Shown piece by piece: positions 16,331-27,477 of a DNA stretch of 64,000 nt. Position 1 is the stretch's first letter, and every line of letters begins with the position of its first letter. The DNA is taken from positions 26,911-90,910 of the forward strand of contig DATLRD010000027.1 in the NCBI GenBank assembly GCA_035534855.1. Reading direction: 5' to 3'. This stretch comes from DATARH01 sp035534855 (GTDB taxonomy: Bacteria; Pseudomonadota; Alphaproteobacteria; ATCC43930; CGMCC-115725). A program made the translations under genes and the position numbers. Below the pieces are notes generated by a model, which saw nothing but the letters and a program-made list of their open reading frames with translations, ran no database searches and had not been told where the DNA came from.

Positions 16331-17946
16331 GCCTGCTCGAGGTACGCGACCTCAGCGTCAGTTTTGCCGGCTGGCGTGGGGCGCCGCCCGTTTCCGCCGT
16401 AAGCCGCATCTCGTTTTCGCTCGAGCGCGGCGAGACGCTGGCGCTGGTCGGTGAAAGTGGCTCGGGAAAATCGGTGACCGCGCTGTCGATCCTACAGCTT
16501 CTGCCCTACCCGAGCGCCGCACATGACAAGGACAGCAGCATCAAATTTGCCGGCGAGGAGCTGATTGGCGCGCCGCCAGTGCGGCTTCGCGAGGTACGTG
16601 GCAACCGAATCGGCATGATCTTTCAGGAGCCGATGACCTCGCTCAACCCGCTGCACACATTGGAAAAGCAGATTTCCGAAACCCTGTTCATCCACCGGCA
16701 TTTGTCGGCTGCGGCGGCGCGCGAACGCACACTCGACCTGCTCCATCTGGTCGGCCTGCGCGATGCAGAAGACCGGCTGCAATCCTACCCGCACCAATTG
16801 TCCGGCGGGCAGCGCCAGCGGGTGATGATCGCGATGTCGATCGCCAACGAGCCCGACATCCTAGTAGCCGATGAACCGACCACCGCGCTCGATGTGACGA
16901 TCCAGGCGCAGGTGCTCAAGCTGATGCACGATCTGCGCGACCGGCTCGGCATGGCGCTGCTGCTAATCACGCACGACCTTGCGATCGTACGCCACATGGC
17001 CGATCGAGTCTGTGTAATGACTAAGGGCGAGATCGTCGAAAGCGGCCCGACTGCAGCGATCTTCGCGCGGCCACGGCACCCCTATACCCGCCACCTGCTC
17101 GAGGCCGAACCCAAAGGCCAAGCCGTTCCGGCCGATCCGGCGGCGCTACCGCTGGTCGAGGTCGACCACCTCAAGGTGTGGTTTCCTATCCGCCGCGGGC
17201 TGCTGCGCCGAATCCGGGGCTACGTCAAGGCGGTCGACCGCGTCTCGCTGACCGTCCCCGCCGGCAGCACAGTCGGAGTCGTCGGCGAAAGCGGCTCGGG
17301 CAAGACCACGCTCGGCCTGGCGCTACTGCGGCTGATCTCGTCCGAGGGGCAGATTCGCTTTGACGGGGCCGACATCGCCGAAACTTCGCAAACGCGGCTG
17401 CGCCCGCTGCGCCGCCAGATGCAGATCGTCTTTCAGGATCCCTATTCCAGCCTGTCGCCGCGCCTGTCGATCGCCCAGATCATCAGCGAGGGATTGCAGG
17501 TTCACCGTCTTGCGGCCGACGCTGACGAGCGGCGCCGGGTAATCGAGGCGGCGCTGGTCGAGGTCGGGCTCGACCCCTCCGCCTCCCAGCGCTACCCTCA
17601 CGAATTTTCCGGTGGACAGCGCCAGCGCATCGCGATCGCACGCGCACTGGTGCTGAAGCCGCGCTTTCTGGTGCTCGACGAACCGACCTCGGCGCTCGAT
17701 ATGTCAGTGCAGGCCCAGATCGTCGATCTACTGCGCGAATTACAGATTCGTCATGGACTTACCTACCTTTTCATCAGCCATGACCTAAAGGTAGTCAGGG
17801 CGTTGGCCCACTACATACTGGTGATGAAGGACGGCGAGATTGTCGAATCCGGCACCACCGAGGCCGTGATGGACGCACCGCAGAACCCGTACACCAAGGC
17901 GCTGATGACCGCCGCCTTCGAGGTGGTAACAGCCGGACAGGGCTAG
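16327..17946 (+). CDS. yejF: Double-ATPase ABC transporter subunit YejF
   Basis: A 539-residue fusion of two ABC ATPase domains. The first has Walker A GESGSGKS and signature LSGGQRQRVMIAMSIANEPD. The second (from about residue 280) has Walker A GESGSGKT and signature FSGGQRQRIAIARALVLKP. Both carry DEPT Walker B segments. It powers oligopeptide import with YejE. The ATG overlaps the yejE stop, and the upstream open frame is a shadow. The family order yejA-B-E-F is cut to E-F here. Confidence 0.93.
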   Translation: MSLLEVRDLSVSFAGWRGAPPVSAVSRISFSLERGETLALVGESGSGKSVTALSILQLLPYPSAAHDKDSSIKFAGEELIGAPPVRLREVRGNRIGMIFQEPMTSLNPLHTLEKQISETLFIHRHLSAAAARERTLDLLHLVGLRDAEDRLQSYPHQLSGGQRQRVMIAMSIANEPDILVADEPTTALDVTIQAQVLKLMHDLRDRLGMALLLITHDLAIVRHMADRVCVMTKGEIVESGPTAAIFARPRHPYTRHLLEAEPKGQAVPADPAALPLVEVDHLKVWFPIRRGLLRRIRGYVKAVDRVSLTVPAGSTVGVVGESGSGKTTLGLALLRLISSEGQIRFDGADIAETSQTRLRPLRRQMQIVFQDPYSSLSPRLSIAQIISEGLQVHRLAADADERRRVIEAALVEVGLDPSASQRYPHEFSGGQRQRIAIARALVLKPRFLVLDEPTSALDMSVQAQIVDLLRELQIRHGLTYLFISHDLKVVRALAHYILVMKDGEIVESGTTEAVMDAPQNPYTKALMTAAFEVVTAGQG

Positions 17947-18056
17947 GCGGTGGCCGGCGCACGTTGCCACGGCTGCGCGATGGGCTTGCCCGCGGCGGGC
18001 TTGCGTGGAACTCTGCCGCAACCGCGCCTAGCGAACGGGAATGGAGGGGGACGCAG

Positions 18057-18980
18057 ATGCGCATCGTCATCGTAGGCCAGCAGGCTTTCGGCAAGGCCGT
18101 GCTCGATGCCTTTCTTGCGCGCGGCGACCAGGTCGTCGGCGTCTTTGCCGCGCCCGAGCGGCCCGGCGCCCGGCCCGATCCGCTGGTCCAGGCGGCCGAG
18201 GAAAAGAAGCTGCCGCTGTTCCGGTTTCCCAAATATTCCGACCCCGAGGCGCAGAACGCGCTCAAGGCGCTCGATGCCGATATTGGCGTGATGGCCTATG
18301 TCCTGCTGTTTGCGCCGCCTGAATTCTGCGCTATTCCCAAGCATGGGATGATCCAGTTTCATCCGTCGCTGCTGCCGCTGCACCGCGGCCCCGCCGCAAT
18401 CCCGTGGGCGATCATCCGCGGCCGAACCGAGACTGGCCTGTCAATCTTCCGGCCGACCCCCGGCCTCGACGAAGGCCCGGTGATCCTGCAAAAGCGCGTG
18501 ACGATCGGCCCTAACGACACCGCCGCCTCGCTCTATTTCGACAAGATCTTCCCGCTCGGGGTCGAGGCGCTGGTCCAGGCCACCGATCTGGTAGTCGGCG
18601 GCCGCGCCACCGAGTGGACCCAGAGCGAAAGCGAGGCGACCTACGAGGGCTGGGTGCGCGAAGCGGAAAGCCGCATCAACTGGGCCACCCACGTCGATTT
18701 CACCTACGACCTGATTCGCGGCTGCAACCCGGCGCCGGGCGCGTGGACCATTAATGGCGAGCAGAAGCTTTATTTGTTCGACGCCAAGAAAATCATGGCG
18801 CCGACCTTCGGCACGGTCCGGGGCAAGAAGCTCGGCGAGGTTGTCGCGGCCGGGCCAGACGGGCTGCGCATCCATGCCCAGGGCGGGTTCATCGAGGTCT
18901 CGCGGGTGCGACTCGGCGACGGCCCCAAGATCAAAACGTCGGAGGCCGGAATCGAGGTCGGTACGATCCTCGGGGGATAA
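18057..18980 (+). CDS. Stand-alone formyltransferase/10-formyl-THF hydrolase-domain protein
   Basis: A 307-residue protein of the formyl-transferase fold. The N-terminus MRIVIVGQQAFGKAVLDAFL and the signature FHPSLLPLHRGPAAIPW place it in the Fmt/FDH family, with His102 and Asp138 (GLDEGPV) as catalytic candidates. The later part, EATYEGWVREAESRINW and IRGCNPAPGAWT, matches the hydrolase domain of 10-formyltetrahydrofolate dehydrogenase better than genuine Fmt. The Asn usually before the active-site His is not present, as in FDH. The ATG is set by a GGAGGGGG site. It lies 110 bases after yejF and may be expressed with it. A role in formate or one-carbon balance, or formylation of another amine, is possible. 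Confidence 0.8.
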   Translation: MRIVIVGQQAFGKAVLDAFLARGDQVVGVFAAPERPGARPDPLVQAAEEKKLPLFRFPKYSDPEAQNALKALDADIGVMAYVLLFAPPEFCAIPKHGMIQFHPSLLPLHRGPAAIPWAIIRGRTETGLSIFRPTPGLDEGPVILQKRVTIGPNDTAASLYFDKIFPLGVEALVQATDLVVGGRATEWTQSESEATYEGWVREAESRINWATHVDFTYDLIRGCNPAPGAWTINGEQKLYLFDAKKIMAPTFGTVRGKKLGEVVAAGPDGLRIHAQGGFIEVSRVRLGDGPKIKTSEAGIEVGTILGG

Positions 18981-19028
18981 ACCGCCGGCCGATGCCCGCA
19001 CCAATGCCCTTCTGGTCTAGTCGTAGCA

Positions 19029-20501
19029 TTAGTCCACAAGCTCGCGATACAGTGCAACGTATTGCCGAGCCGCCTGGCGCCAGCTGAAATCACGGGTCAT
19101 CGCCTGGCGCATCATGCAGTGCCAGGTCGCGCGGTCGCCGTGGTAAACCCCGACGGCGCGCGCCACAGCGGCCGAGAGCGCGGGCGCGCTCGCCTCGTCA
19201 AATACAAACCCGGTCGCGGTGCCGTCGGCAATGCCTTCGGGCGTTGCGTCCACGACCGTATCGGCGAGCCCCCCGGTGCGCCGGACCAGCGGCAGCGCAC
19301 CGTAGCGCAGCGCGTAAAGCTGGGTCAGCCCGCACGGCTCGAACCGCGACGGCACCAGAACGGCATCGGCACCGGCGAAAATCAGCCGTGCCAGCGCCTC
19401 GTCATAGCCGATCGACGCCGCCACCCGGCCCGCAGAGGACGCTGCCACCGCGGTGAAGCCGGACTCCAGGTCGCGGTCGCCGCTGCCTAGAACGACAAGC
19501 CCGATCCCGCGCCCGACCAGCTCGGGCAGCGCTGCCAGGATCAGGTCGATCCCCTTTTGCGAGGTCAGCCGAGTGACGATGCCGAACAACGGCGCGTCGA
19601 CATCTATCGCGAGGCCGAGCCGGCGCTGTAGCGCGACCTTCGCCGCCGCCTTGCCCTCTGCCGCGTCGGCGACGCCGTAGCCGCGCGGCAGCGCGGCGTC
19701 ATTCGCCGGGTTCCACACCGCCGGGTCGACCCCGTTCAAAATCCCGCTCAGCGCTGCCTGGCGCCCGCGCAGCAGCCCGTCCAGCCCCTCGCCGAGCGCC
19801 GGCGTCTGGATTTCGCGCGCATAGGTCGGGCTGACCGTGGTCAGCCGGTCCGCGTAGAACAGCCCGGCCTTCAGAAACGCCACACCACCGTAGAACTCGA
19901 CCCCATTGATCGAGAAATAATCGGGCGGCAGCCCCAACTCGCCGAACAGGGAAGCGGGATACCACCCACGATAGGCCAGGTTATGCACCGTAAGGACGCT
20001 CGCCGCGGTCGCTCCGAATGCCCGCGCATAAGCTGGCGCCAGTCCGGCGTGCCAGTCATGGCCATGGATGACGCGCGGCTGCCAGCGTGGATCGGCGCCG
20101 TTGGCGAGCGCCGCGGCTGCCCAGCCGAGCAGCGCGAAGCGCCGGTGGTTGTCCGGCCACTCGCCGCTGTCGGGCCCATACGGACCGCCGGGCCGGTCGT
20201 AGAAAACCGGATGATCGACGATATAGGCCGGCGGCTGCCCGGGCAGATGGGCGAGACCGATGCGCACCCGCTCGGCCGCAAACGGCGTCGCCAGCCGTAC
20301 CACATCACTCACGCGCGCGGCATCGAGCAGCGGCCGATACCCGGGAAGACACAGCCGCGCCTCGACCCCCTCCGTCGCCAGCGCCGCCGGCAGCGCGCCG
20401 ATCACATCGCCAAGCCCGCCTGCCTTGACCCACGGATAGATTTCGGCGGCGACATGCAGAACGCGCAGCGGCCGTCGGGTCGGGCGCCGCTCGCCCGCCA
20501 C
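19029..20501 (-). CDS. glgA: Glycogen synthase (ADP-glucose type)
   Basis: A 490-residue GT5 glycosyltransferase that extends alpha-1,4-glucan from ADP-glucose. The N-terminal donor-binding motif is KAGGL (residues 26-30) in AAEIYPWVKAGGLGDVIGAL. The C-terminal nucleotide-sugar site is SRFEPCGLTQLYALRYGALP with RRTGGLADTV. Length is typical. The start is GTG with only a weak ribosome site. No other glg gene is nearby. It lies just downstream of ilvC on the same strand. Confidence 0.95.
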   Translation of the reverse strand: MAGERRPTRRPLRVLHVAAEIYPWVKAGGLGDVIGALPAALATEGVEARLCLPGYRPLLDAARVSDVVRLATPFAAERVRIGLAHLPGQPPAYIVDHPVFYDRPGGPYGPDSGEWPDNHRRFALLGWAAAALANGADPRWQPRVIHGHDWHAGLAPAYARAFGATAASVLTVHNLAYRGWYPASLFGELGLPPDYFSINGVEFYGGVAFLKAGLFYADRLTTVSPTYAREIQTPALGEGLDGLLRGRQAALSGILNGVDPAVWNPANDAALPRGYGVADAAEGKAAAKVALQRRLGLAIDVDAPLFGIVTRLTSQKGIDLILAALPELVGRGIGLVVLGSGDRDLESGFTAVAASSAGRVAASIGYDEALARLIFAGADAVLVPSRFEPCGLTQLYALRYGALPLVRRTGGLADTVVDATPEGIADGTATGFVFDEASAPALSAAVARAVGVYHGDRATWHCMMRQAMTRDFSWRQAARQYVALYRELVD

Positions 20502-20518
20502 GGGTTGCAGCAGTCCGC

Positions 20519-21538
20519 CTAATTCCGCGTCCGGTCAACCAGCCGGTTCTGCGCGATCCACGGCATCATCGCACGCAACCGCTCGCCGACCTTTTCGATG
20601 TCGTGCTCGGCGGCGCGCCGGCGCATCGCCTTGAAGCTGGCCTGGCCGGCCGCGTTTTCCAGTACCCACTCGCGGGCAAACCGGCCGGTCTGGATTTCGT
20701 TGAGAATGCGCTTCATTTCGGCGCGGACATGCTCGTCGATCAGCCGCGAGCCCCGCGTGTAATCGCCGTATTCTGCGGTGTTCGAGATCGAGTACCGCAT
20801 GTTGGCGATACCGCCCTCATAGATTAGGTCGACGATTAGCTTAACCTCGTGCAGGCATTCGAAATACGCCATCTCTGGCGCATATCCCGCTTCGACAAGC
20901 GTCTCGTAACCCGCGACAATCAAAGAGGTTAATCCGCCGCACAAGACGGACTGCTCGCCGAACAGATCGGTTTCGCATTCCTCGCGGAAGCTGGTTTCGA
21001 TCACCCCGGCTCGGCCGCCGCCGATCGCGGAGGCGTAGCTGAGCGCAATTTCGAGCGCGTTACCCGACGGGTTCTGCTCGACCGCGACCAGGCAGGGGAC
21101 GCCGCCGCCGCGCTGATATTCCGAGCGCACAGTGTGACCGGGGCCCTTCGGCGCGATCATGAACACGTCCATGTCGGGGCGGGGCTCGATCAGCCGGAAA
21201 TGGATGCTGAGCCCGTGGGCAAAGGCGAGCGCGGTGCCCTCGCGCATGTTGGTGCGCAAATCGGCGCTGTAGAGCGCGGCCTGCAATTCGTCGGGCGCCA
21301 GCACCATGACCACGTCGGCCCATTTCGCCGCCTCGCCCGGGGTCATCACCTTAAGCCCGGCGGTCTCGGCCTTCTGCGCCGAGGCTGAGCCCGGCCGCAG
21401 CGCGACGACCACGTCCTTGACGCCGCTGTCGCGCAAATTGTTGGCGTGCGCGTTGCCCTGGCTGCCATAGCCGATGACCGCGACCTTCTTGCCCTTGATC
21501 AAGTTCACATCCGCATCGCGGTCGTAATAGACACGCAT
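20519..21538 (-). CDS. ilvC: Ketol-acid reductoisomerase (class I)
   Basis: A 339-residue NADPH- and Mg-dependent enzyme of valine, leucine and isoleucine synthesis. The N-terminus MRVYYDRDADVNLIKGKKVA and GYGSQGNAHANNLRDSG form the NADPH site. The metal site includes ETSFREECETDLFGEQ. The length is that of the short class I form. The ATG at 21538 has AAAGGAGAG upstream, and 18 more residues in frame upstream are not part of the family. It follows ilvH by 16 bases. Confidence 0.98.
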   Translation of the reverse strand: MRVYYDRDADVNLIKGKKVAVIGYGSQGNAHANNLRDSGVKDVVVALRPGSASAQKAETAGLKVMTPGEAAKWADVVMVLAPDELQAALYSADLRTNMREGTALAFAHGLSIHFRLIEPRPDMDVFMIAPKGPGHTVRSEYQRGGGVPCLVAVEQNPSGNALEIALSYASAIGGGRAGVIETSFREECETDLFGEQSVLCGGLTSLIVAGYETLVEAGYAPEMAYFECLHEVKLIVDLIYEGGIANMRYSISNTAEYGDYTRGSRLIDEHVRAEMKRILNEIQTGRFAREWVLENAAGQASFKAMRRRAAEHDIEKVGERLRAMMPWIAQNRLVDRTRN

Positions 21539-21554
21539 CCCAACTCTCCTTTCG

Positions 21555-22058
21555 TCAAAAACTGGTCGGCCCGCGGGCGATCGCCACCGCACCGGTGCGC
21601 GATACCTCGGCGAGCCCGAGCGGTTCCATCAGGCCAATGAAAGCGTTGAGCTTTTCGGCCGCGCCGGTCAGCTCGAAGACAAAGCTCTCGGTCGTTGAAT
21701 CGATGACCCGGGCGCGAAACACGTCGGCCAGCCGCAGGCTTTCGACCCGTGCCTCGCCCCGGCCGACGACCTTGATCAGCGCCATCTCCCGCTCGACATA
21801 TGGGCCTTCGTCGGTCAGGTCGTGCACCTTGTGCACCGGCACCAGGCGCGACAGCTGTGCCTTGATCTGCTCGATGATCATCGGCGTCCCCGAGGTGACG
21901 ACGGTGATCCGCGACAGGCGATTGGCGTGGTCGACCTCGGCGACCGTCAGGCTCTCGATATTGTAGCCGCGCCCGGAGAACAACCCGACCACGCGCGCCA
22001 GGATGCCCGGCTCGTTGTCGACCAGGATGGCGATGGTGTGCCGCTCGGTGTCAGCCAC
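21555..22058 (-). CDS. ilvH: Acetolactate synthase small (regulatory) subunit
   Basis: A 167-residue ACT-domain subunit that gives valine feedback control to IlvB. The ACT motif is TIAILVDNEPGILARVVGLF, followed by GRGYNIESLTV and the C-terminal RARVIDSTTESFVFELTG. The start is GTG (22056-22058). The ilvB stop lies 12 bases upstream, consistent with one ilvBHC operon. Confidence 0.97.
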   Translation of the reverse strand: MADTERHTIAILVDNEPGILARVVGLFSGRGYNIESLTVAEVDHANRLSRITVVTSGTPMIIEQIKAQLSRLVPVHKVHDLTDEGPYVEREMALIKVVGRGEARVESLRLADVFRARVIDSTTESFVFELTGAAEKLNAFIGLMEPLGLAEVSRTGAVAIARGPTSF

Positions 22059-22070
22059 GACGCAAGCCGC

Positions 22071-23834
<1,764 letters not shown>

Positions 23835-23923
23835 GACATCCCTCCTCATTTCACCAGCGACGCAGCGCCAACACATTTTAGCACCCCAGGCAGGGCCAAG
23901 GGTGGGGCGCGCACCCTAGTCAC

Positions 23924-24847
23924 CTAGCGCGAGGCGGTCAACAGGTAATCATCAATAAAATGACGAGAGCGCCGCAGCAAACTTTCCGAAAATTGCTCAT
24001 CCAGCACCAGTCCTGCCGCGATCTGGTGGCGAAACCACGTCATCTGCCGTTTGGCGTAGCGCCGCGTCGCCTGCTGCCCGGCGGCGACCGCGTCCGCAAG
24101 GGTGGTCTCGCCGCGCAGATGGCGCAGCAGCTCCGGCACGCCAACCGCCTTCATCGCCGGCAGGTCGGCCGCCAGCCCGCGCGCGGCGAGCGCGGCGGCT
24201 TCGGCCAGCCCGCCGCCGGCAACCATCGCTGCAAAGCGGGCGTCGCTCGTCGCGTAGAGCGTGTCGCGCGGCGGCAGCAGAAGGACGATCGCGGCACGGG
24301 AGCGCAAAGGCTGCGGCGCCCGGCGATGCCAGTAGGCGAGCGGCTTTCCGGTCGCCTGCGCGACCTCCCACGCGCGCAGCAGACGCTGCCGGTCACCGGG
24401 CGGCAGCCGCGCCGCTGCCTCCGGGTCGATCTGCGCCAGAAGCCGGCGGAATTCCTCACCGCCGACCGCACGATAGAGCGCCGCCGCGGCGTCTCGGACC
24501 GTCTGTGGCACCTCCGGCACCGAGGCCAGCCCGTCGAGCAGCGCGCGCAGATAGAGCCCGGTGCCGCCGACCACAAACTGCGTTCTGCCGGCCGCGCGCG
24601 CCGCGGTGATCTCGGCCTCGGCCATCGCCTGCCAGCGCGCGACCGAGCCGCGCTCGGCGGCATCGAGCACGCCGTAAAGACGGTGCGGCACCCGCGCTTC
24701 GGCGGCTTCGTCTGGCCGCGCCGTCAAAATCCGCAGATCGCGATAGATTTGCAGCGCGTCGGCGTTGATGATCGTGCCGCCGATAGCGTGGGAGAGTTCG
24801 AGCGCGAGCGCCGATTTGCCGCTCGCCGTCGGCCCGGCGACAATCAC
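23924..24847 (-). CDS. miaA: tRNA dimethylallyltransferase
   Basis: A ~307-residue enzyme that adds the dimethylallyl group to A37 of tRNAs reading UNN codons. The P-loop GPTASGKSALAL is at the N-terminus. It is followed by NADALQIYRDLRILTARPD, VVGGTGLYLRALLDGLA and the C-terminal RRYAKRQMTWFRHQ. No ATG fits. The GTG at 24845-24847, which places the P-loop at residue ~5 as in homologues, is the best start, though the frame is open to 24997. It diverges from serB with only 30 bases between start codons, so both promoters must overlap the neighbouring coding ends. Confidence 0.93.
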   Translation of the reverse strand: MIVAGPTASGKSALALELSHAIGGTIINADALQIYRDLRILTARPDEAAEARVPHRLYGVLDAAERGSVARWQAMAEAEITAARAAGRTQFVVGGTGLYLRALLDGLASVPEVPQTVRDAAAALYRAVGGEEFRRLLAQIDPEAAARLPPGDRQRLLRAWEVAQATGKPLAYWHRRAPQPLRSRAAIVLLLPPRDTLYATSDARFAAMVAGGGLAEAAALAARGLAADLPAMKAVGVPELLRHLRGETTLADAVAAGQQATRRYAKRQMTWFRHQIAAGLVLDEQFSESLLRRSRHFIDDYLLTASR

Positions 24848-24877
24848 CAGCGGCGGCGGGCCGGAGATGGGAGCAGC

Positions 24878-25762
24878 GTGAACCTGGTCATGACCCTGAT
24901 CGCCGGCCCGGGCGGCAGCGAGCGGCTTGCCAATTGCGCCGCCGCGCTCGCCGGGGCCCTCACCGCGTCCGGCCCCGACTGGCTTGCACCCGGCCACGCC
25001 TGCGACCTAGCGTTCGACGGCGAGACGACGTCCGCCGCCCGCGCCGCGCAGCGGGCGATCGGCACCGCGGCGATCGATGTCGTGGTCCAGCCGCCGGCCG
25101 GCCGGCGCAAATCCATCCTCGTCGCCGACATGGAGTCGACAATCATCGAAAACGAGATGCTCGACGAGCTGGCCGAATTCGTCGGGCTGCGCGCGCATGT
25201 CGCCGAGATCACCCGGCGGGCGATGAACGGCGAACTCGATTTCGCTGCGGCGCTGCGCGAGCGGGTGGCGCTGCTCACGGGCCTGCCGCGATCTGTACTC
25301 GACGAGGCCGCCTCGCGTATCCGGGTCATGTCCGGGGCGTGCCGCCTGGTCGCGACGATGCGCGCGGCGGGCGCCGAAACCGCCCTCGTCACCGGCGGGT
25401 TCACCGCCTTTGCCGAGCCGATCGCCGCCCGGCTCGGGTTTGCCCACACCGTCGCCAACCGGCTCGACATCGCCGGCGACCGCATCGCGGGCACGGTGCG
25501 CGAGCCGATCGTGACCCGCGACACCAAACGCGACACGCTGGTCACGCTCGCCGCGGAGCGAGGGGTCGCGCTCTCCGACACGCTCGCGGTCGGCGACGGC
25601 GCCAACGACCTGCCGATGCTCGAGGCGGCCGGGCTCGGCATCGCGTTTCATGCCAAGCCGGCGGTTGCCGCGGCGGTGCGCTGGCGCATCGCCCACGCCG
25701 ACCTGAGCGCACTGCTGTACGCCCAGGGCTTCCGCGACAGCGAGATCAGCGGCGGCAATTAG
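24878..25762 (+). CDS. serB: Phosphoserine phosphatase
   Basis: A 294-residue HAD-superfamily enzyme, the last step of serine synthesis. HAD motif I is VADMESTIIENEMLDELA (DMEST with nucleophile and acid aspartates). Motif II is ALVTGGFTAFA, and motif IV is AVGDGANDLPMLEAAGLG. The first ~80 residues are the usual regulatory N-terminal region starting VNLVMTLIAGPGG. The start is GTG 24878 with GGGAG just upstream; ATG 24890 is an alternative. The long open frame upstream is the shadow of miaA. Confidence 0.95.
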   Translation: MNLVMTLIAGPGGSERLANCAAALAGALTASGPDWLAPGHACDLAFDGETTSAARAAQRAIGTAAIDVVVQPPAGRRKSILVADMESTIIENEMLDELAEFVGLRAHVAEITRRAMNGELDFAAALRERVALLTGLPRSVLDEAASRIRVMSGACRLVATMRAAGAETALVTGGFTAFAEPIAARLGFAHTVANRLDIAGDRIAGTVREPIVTRDTKRDTLVTLAAERGVALSDTLAVGDGANDLPMLEAAGLGIAFHAKPAVAAAVRWRIAHADLSALLYAQGFRDSEISGGN

Positions 25763-25808
25763 CAGCCGGCGCGCGGCGGCTGCGGCCGCCGGCAGCGCTA
25801 CCTCGGCC

Positions 25809-27320
25809 TCAGCCCTGGTCGAGCCGCAGCGCGACAAAGCGCAGGTCGCCCTGGCGCTGGACAAGCAGCAGGATCGATTTGCGGCCCGCCTTTTTCTCGT
25901 GATCGACGCGGGCCGCGACCTGGGCGGTGGTCTGAACCTCCTGCTGCGCGATCTCCATGATCACGTCGCCAGGCTTGAGGCCCTTTTCAGCCGCGGCGCT
26001 GCCCTTGGCCACCTCGACCACGACGACCCCTTTGGCACCGTCGGTCAGCGAGAATTTGTTCTTCAGCTCCACGGTGATGTTAGACAGGGTCAGTCCCAAC
26101 GCGTTGACCACGCCGCTCTCGCTCTGCTTCGGGTTCTCCTTCGCGGGCGGCCTGGCGCTGGCCTTTTCGGTCTCCTGGAGCCGGCCGACCTTGACCTGCA
26201 GCGTGACCTCTTGGCGCTTGCGCCACACCGTCACCGGCACCACCCTGTCGACCTTGGTCTCGGCCACCAGCCGCGGCAGCTGGCGCATGTCCGGCACCGG
26301 CTTACCGTCGAAGGTCAGGATGATGTCACCCGGCTGGACGCCGCCGAGCTGGGCCGGCCCCTTGTCGTTGACGCTCGCGACGAGCGCGCCGCGCGGCTTG
26401 GCGAGGCCAAGGCTTTCGGCGATTTCCTGAGTCACTTCCTGTATGCGGACACCAAGCCAGCCGCGATGCACGGTGTGGTCGGGCTCGTTGATCAGCTCGT
26501 TGACCACGTCCTTAGCCAACGACGACGGGATAGCGAAGCCGATGCCAATCGATCCGCCCGACGGCGAATAGATCGCCGTGTTGATACCGATCACCTGGCC
26601 GTCCATGTTGAACATCGGCCCGCCCGAATTGCCTCGGTTAATCGAGGCGTCGGTCTGCAGGAAATCGTCGTACGGCCCTGAATTGATGTCGCGCTGGCGC
26701 GCCGACAGGATGCCGGCTGTGACGGTGCCGCCGAGGCCGAACGGATTGCCGATCGCCAGCACCCAGTCGCCAACCCGGGCGGCTTCGCTGTCGCCCCAGG
26801 TCACCGCGGTTAGCGGCTCGTTGGCCTTGATCTTCAATACCGCAATATCGGTCTTCGTGTCGCGGCCGACTACCGTCGCCTTAAGGTTGGTGTTGTCATG
26901 GAGGATCACCGTGATCTCGTCGGCGTCTTTGATCACGTGGTTGTTGGTTACGACATAGCCGGCCGGGTCGATGATGAAGCCGGAGCCGAGCGACATCGAC
27001 TCGCGGGTTTCGGCCTGTGGCTGACCCCCGTGCTGGTGTTCAAAGAAATGCTTGAAGAACTGGTCAAACGGCGATCCCGGCGGAAACTGCGGCAGATCGG
27101 GCGAACTATGCTCGCTTTGCTCGGCGTCGCCCTGGTCGCCCGTCACCTTCTGGGTCGTCGAGACGTTGACGACTGACGGCAGCAATTTCGCGGCGAGGTC
27201 GGCAAAGCTTGTCGGCGCCGGACGGGCGACAGCCGGATCGATCTTCGCCGGCAGCGCGATCAGCCCGACGACAAGTACGACGACGGCGGAGCGCCCGAGG
27301 CGCAAAGACAACAGCGACAC
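25809..27320 (-). CDS. degP: DegP/DegQ-like periplasmic serine protease
   Basis: A 503-residue HtrA protease and chaperone for misfolded envelope proteins. A Sec signal peptide ends near AVA (residue ~32). The catalytic triad is His128 (NNHVIKDADEI), Asp158 (DTKTDIAVLKI) and Ser232 (INRGNSGGPMF). Two PDZ domains follow (about 290-370 and 400-490), with PGDIILTFDGKPV and PGDVIMEIAQQEV. The start is GTG with GGAGC upstream. It lies downstream of hflK-hflC-DUF2065 after a 157-base gap, a grouping common in alphaproteobacteria that joins membrane and periplasmic quality control. The exact paralogue name (degP, degQ or mucD) is uncertain. Confidence 0.92.
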   Translation of the reverse strand: MSLLSLRLGRSAVVVLVVGLIALPAKIDPAVARPAPTSFADLAAKLLPSVVNVSTTQKVTGDQGDAEQSEHSSPDLPQFPPGSPFDQFFKHFFEHQHGGQPQAETRESMSLGSGFIIDPAGYVVTNNHVIKDADEITVILHDNTNLKATVVGRDTKTDIAVLKIKANEPLTAVTWGDSEAARVGDWVLAIGNPFGLGGTVTAGILSARQRDINSGPYDDFLQTDASINRGNSGGPMFNMDGQVIGINTAIYSPSGGSIGIGFAIPSSLAKDVVNELINEPDHTVHRGWLGVRIQEVTQEIAESLGLAKPRGALVASVNDKGPAQLGGVQPGDIILTFDGKPVPDMRQLPRLVAETKVDRVVPVTVWRKRQEVTLQVKVGRLQETEKASARPPAKENPKQSESGVVNALGLTLSNITVELKNKFSLTDGAKGVVVVEVAKGSAAAEKGLKPGDVIMEIAQQEVQTTAQVAARVDHEKKAGRKSILLLVQRQGDLRFVALRLDQG

Positions 27321-27477
27321 CTAATTTTGCTCCTTGCCGTGAGGGCGACGTGATCCCGCGGTTAGCCGCGGCGCTCCGCGCCTTTTCGCCCACCGTAAGC
27401 TTACGGGAGAAGCCGGCAGCAGGCCAGATCATCCTGGCGCGGCCCCGGCCCCGACTCGAGCGGCAAGGTCGCTGCGT

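Noticed and set aside
23960..24877. 306-codon extension upstream of serB
   Set aside because: Antisense to miaA; SerB homologues begin at the VNLVMTLIAG sequence.
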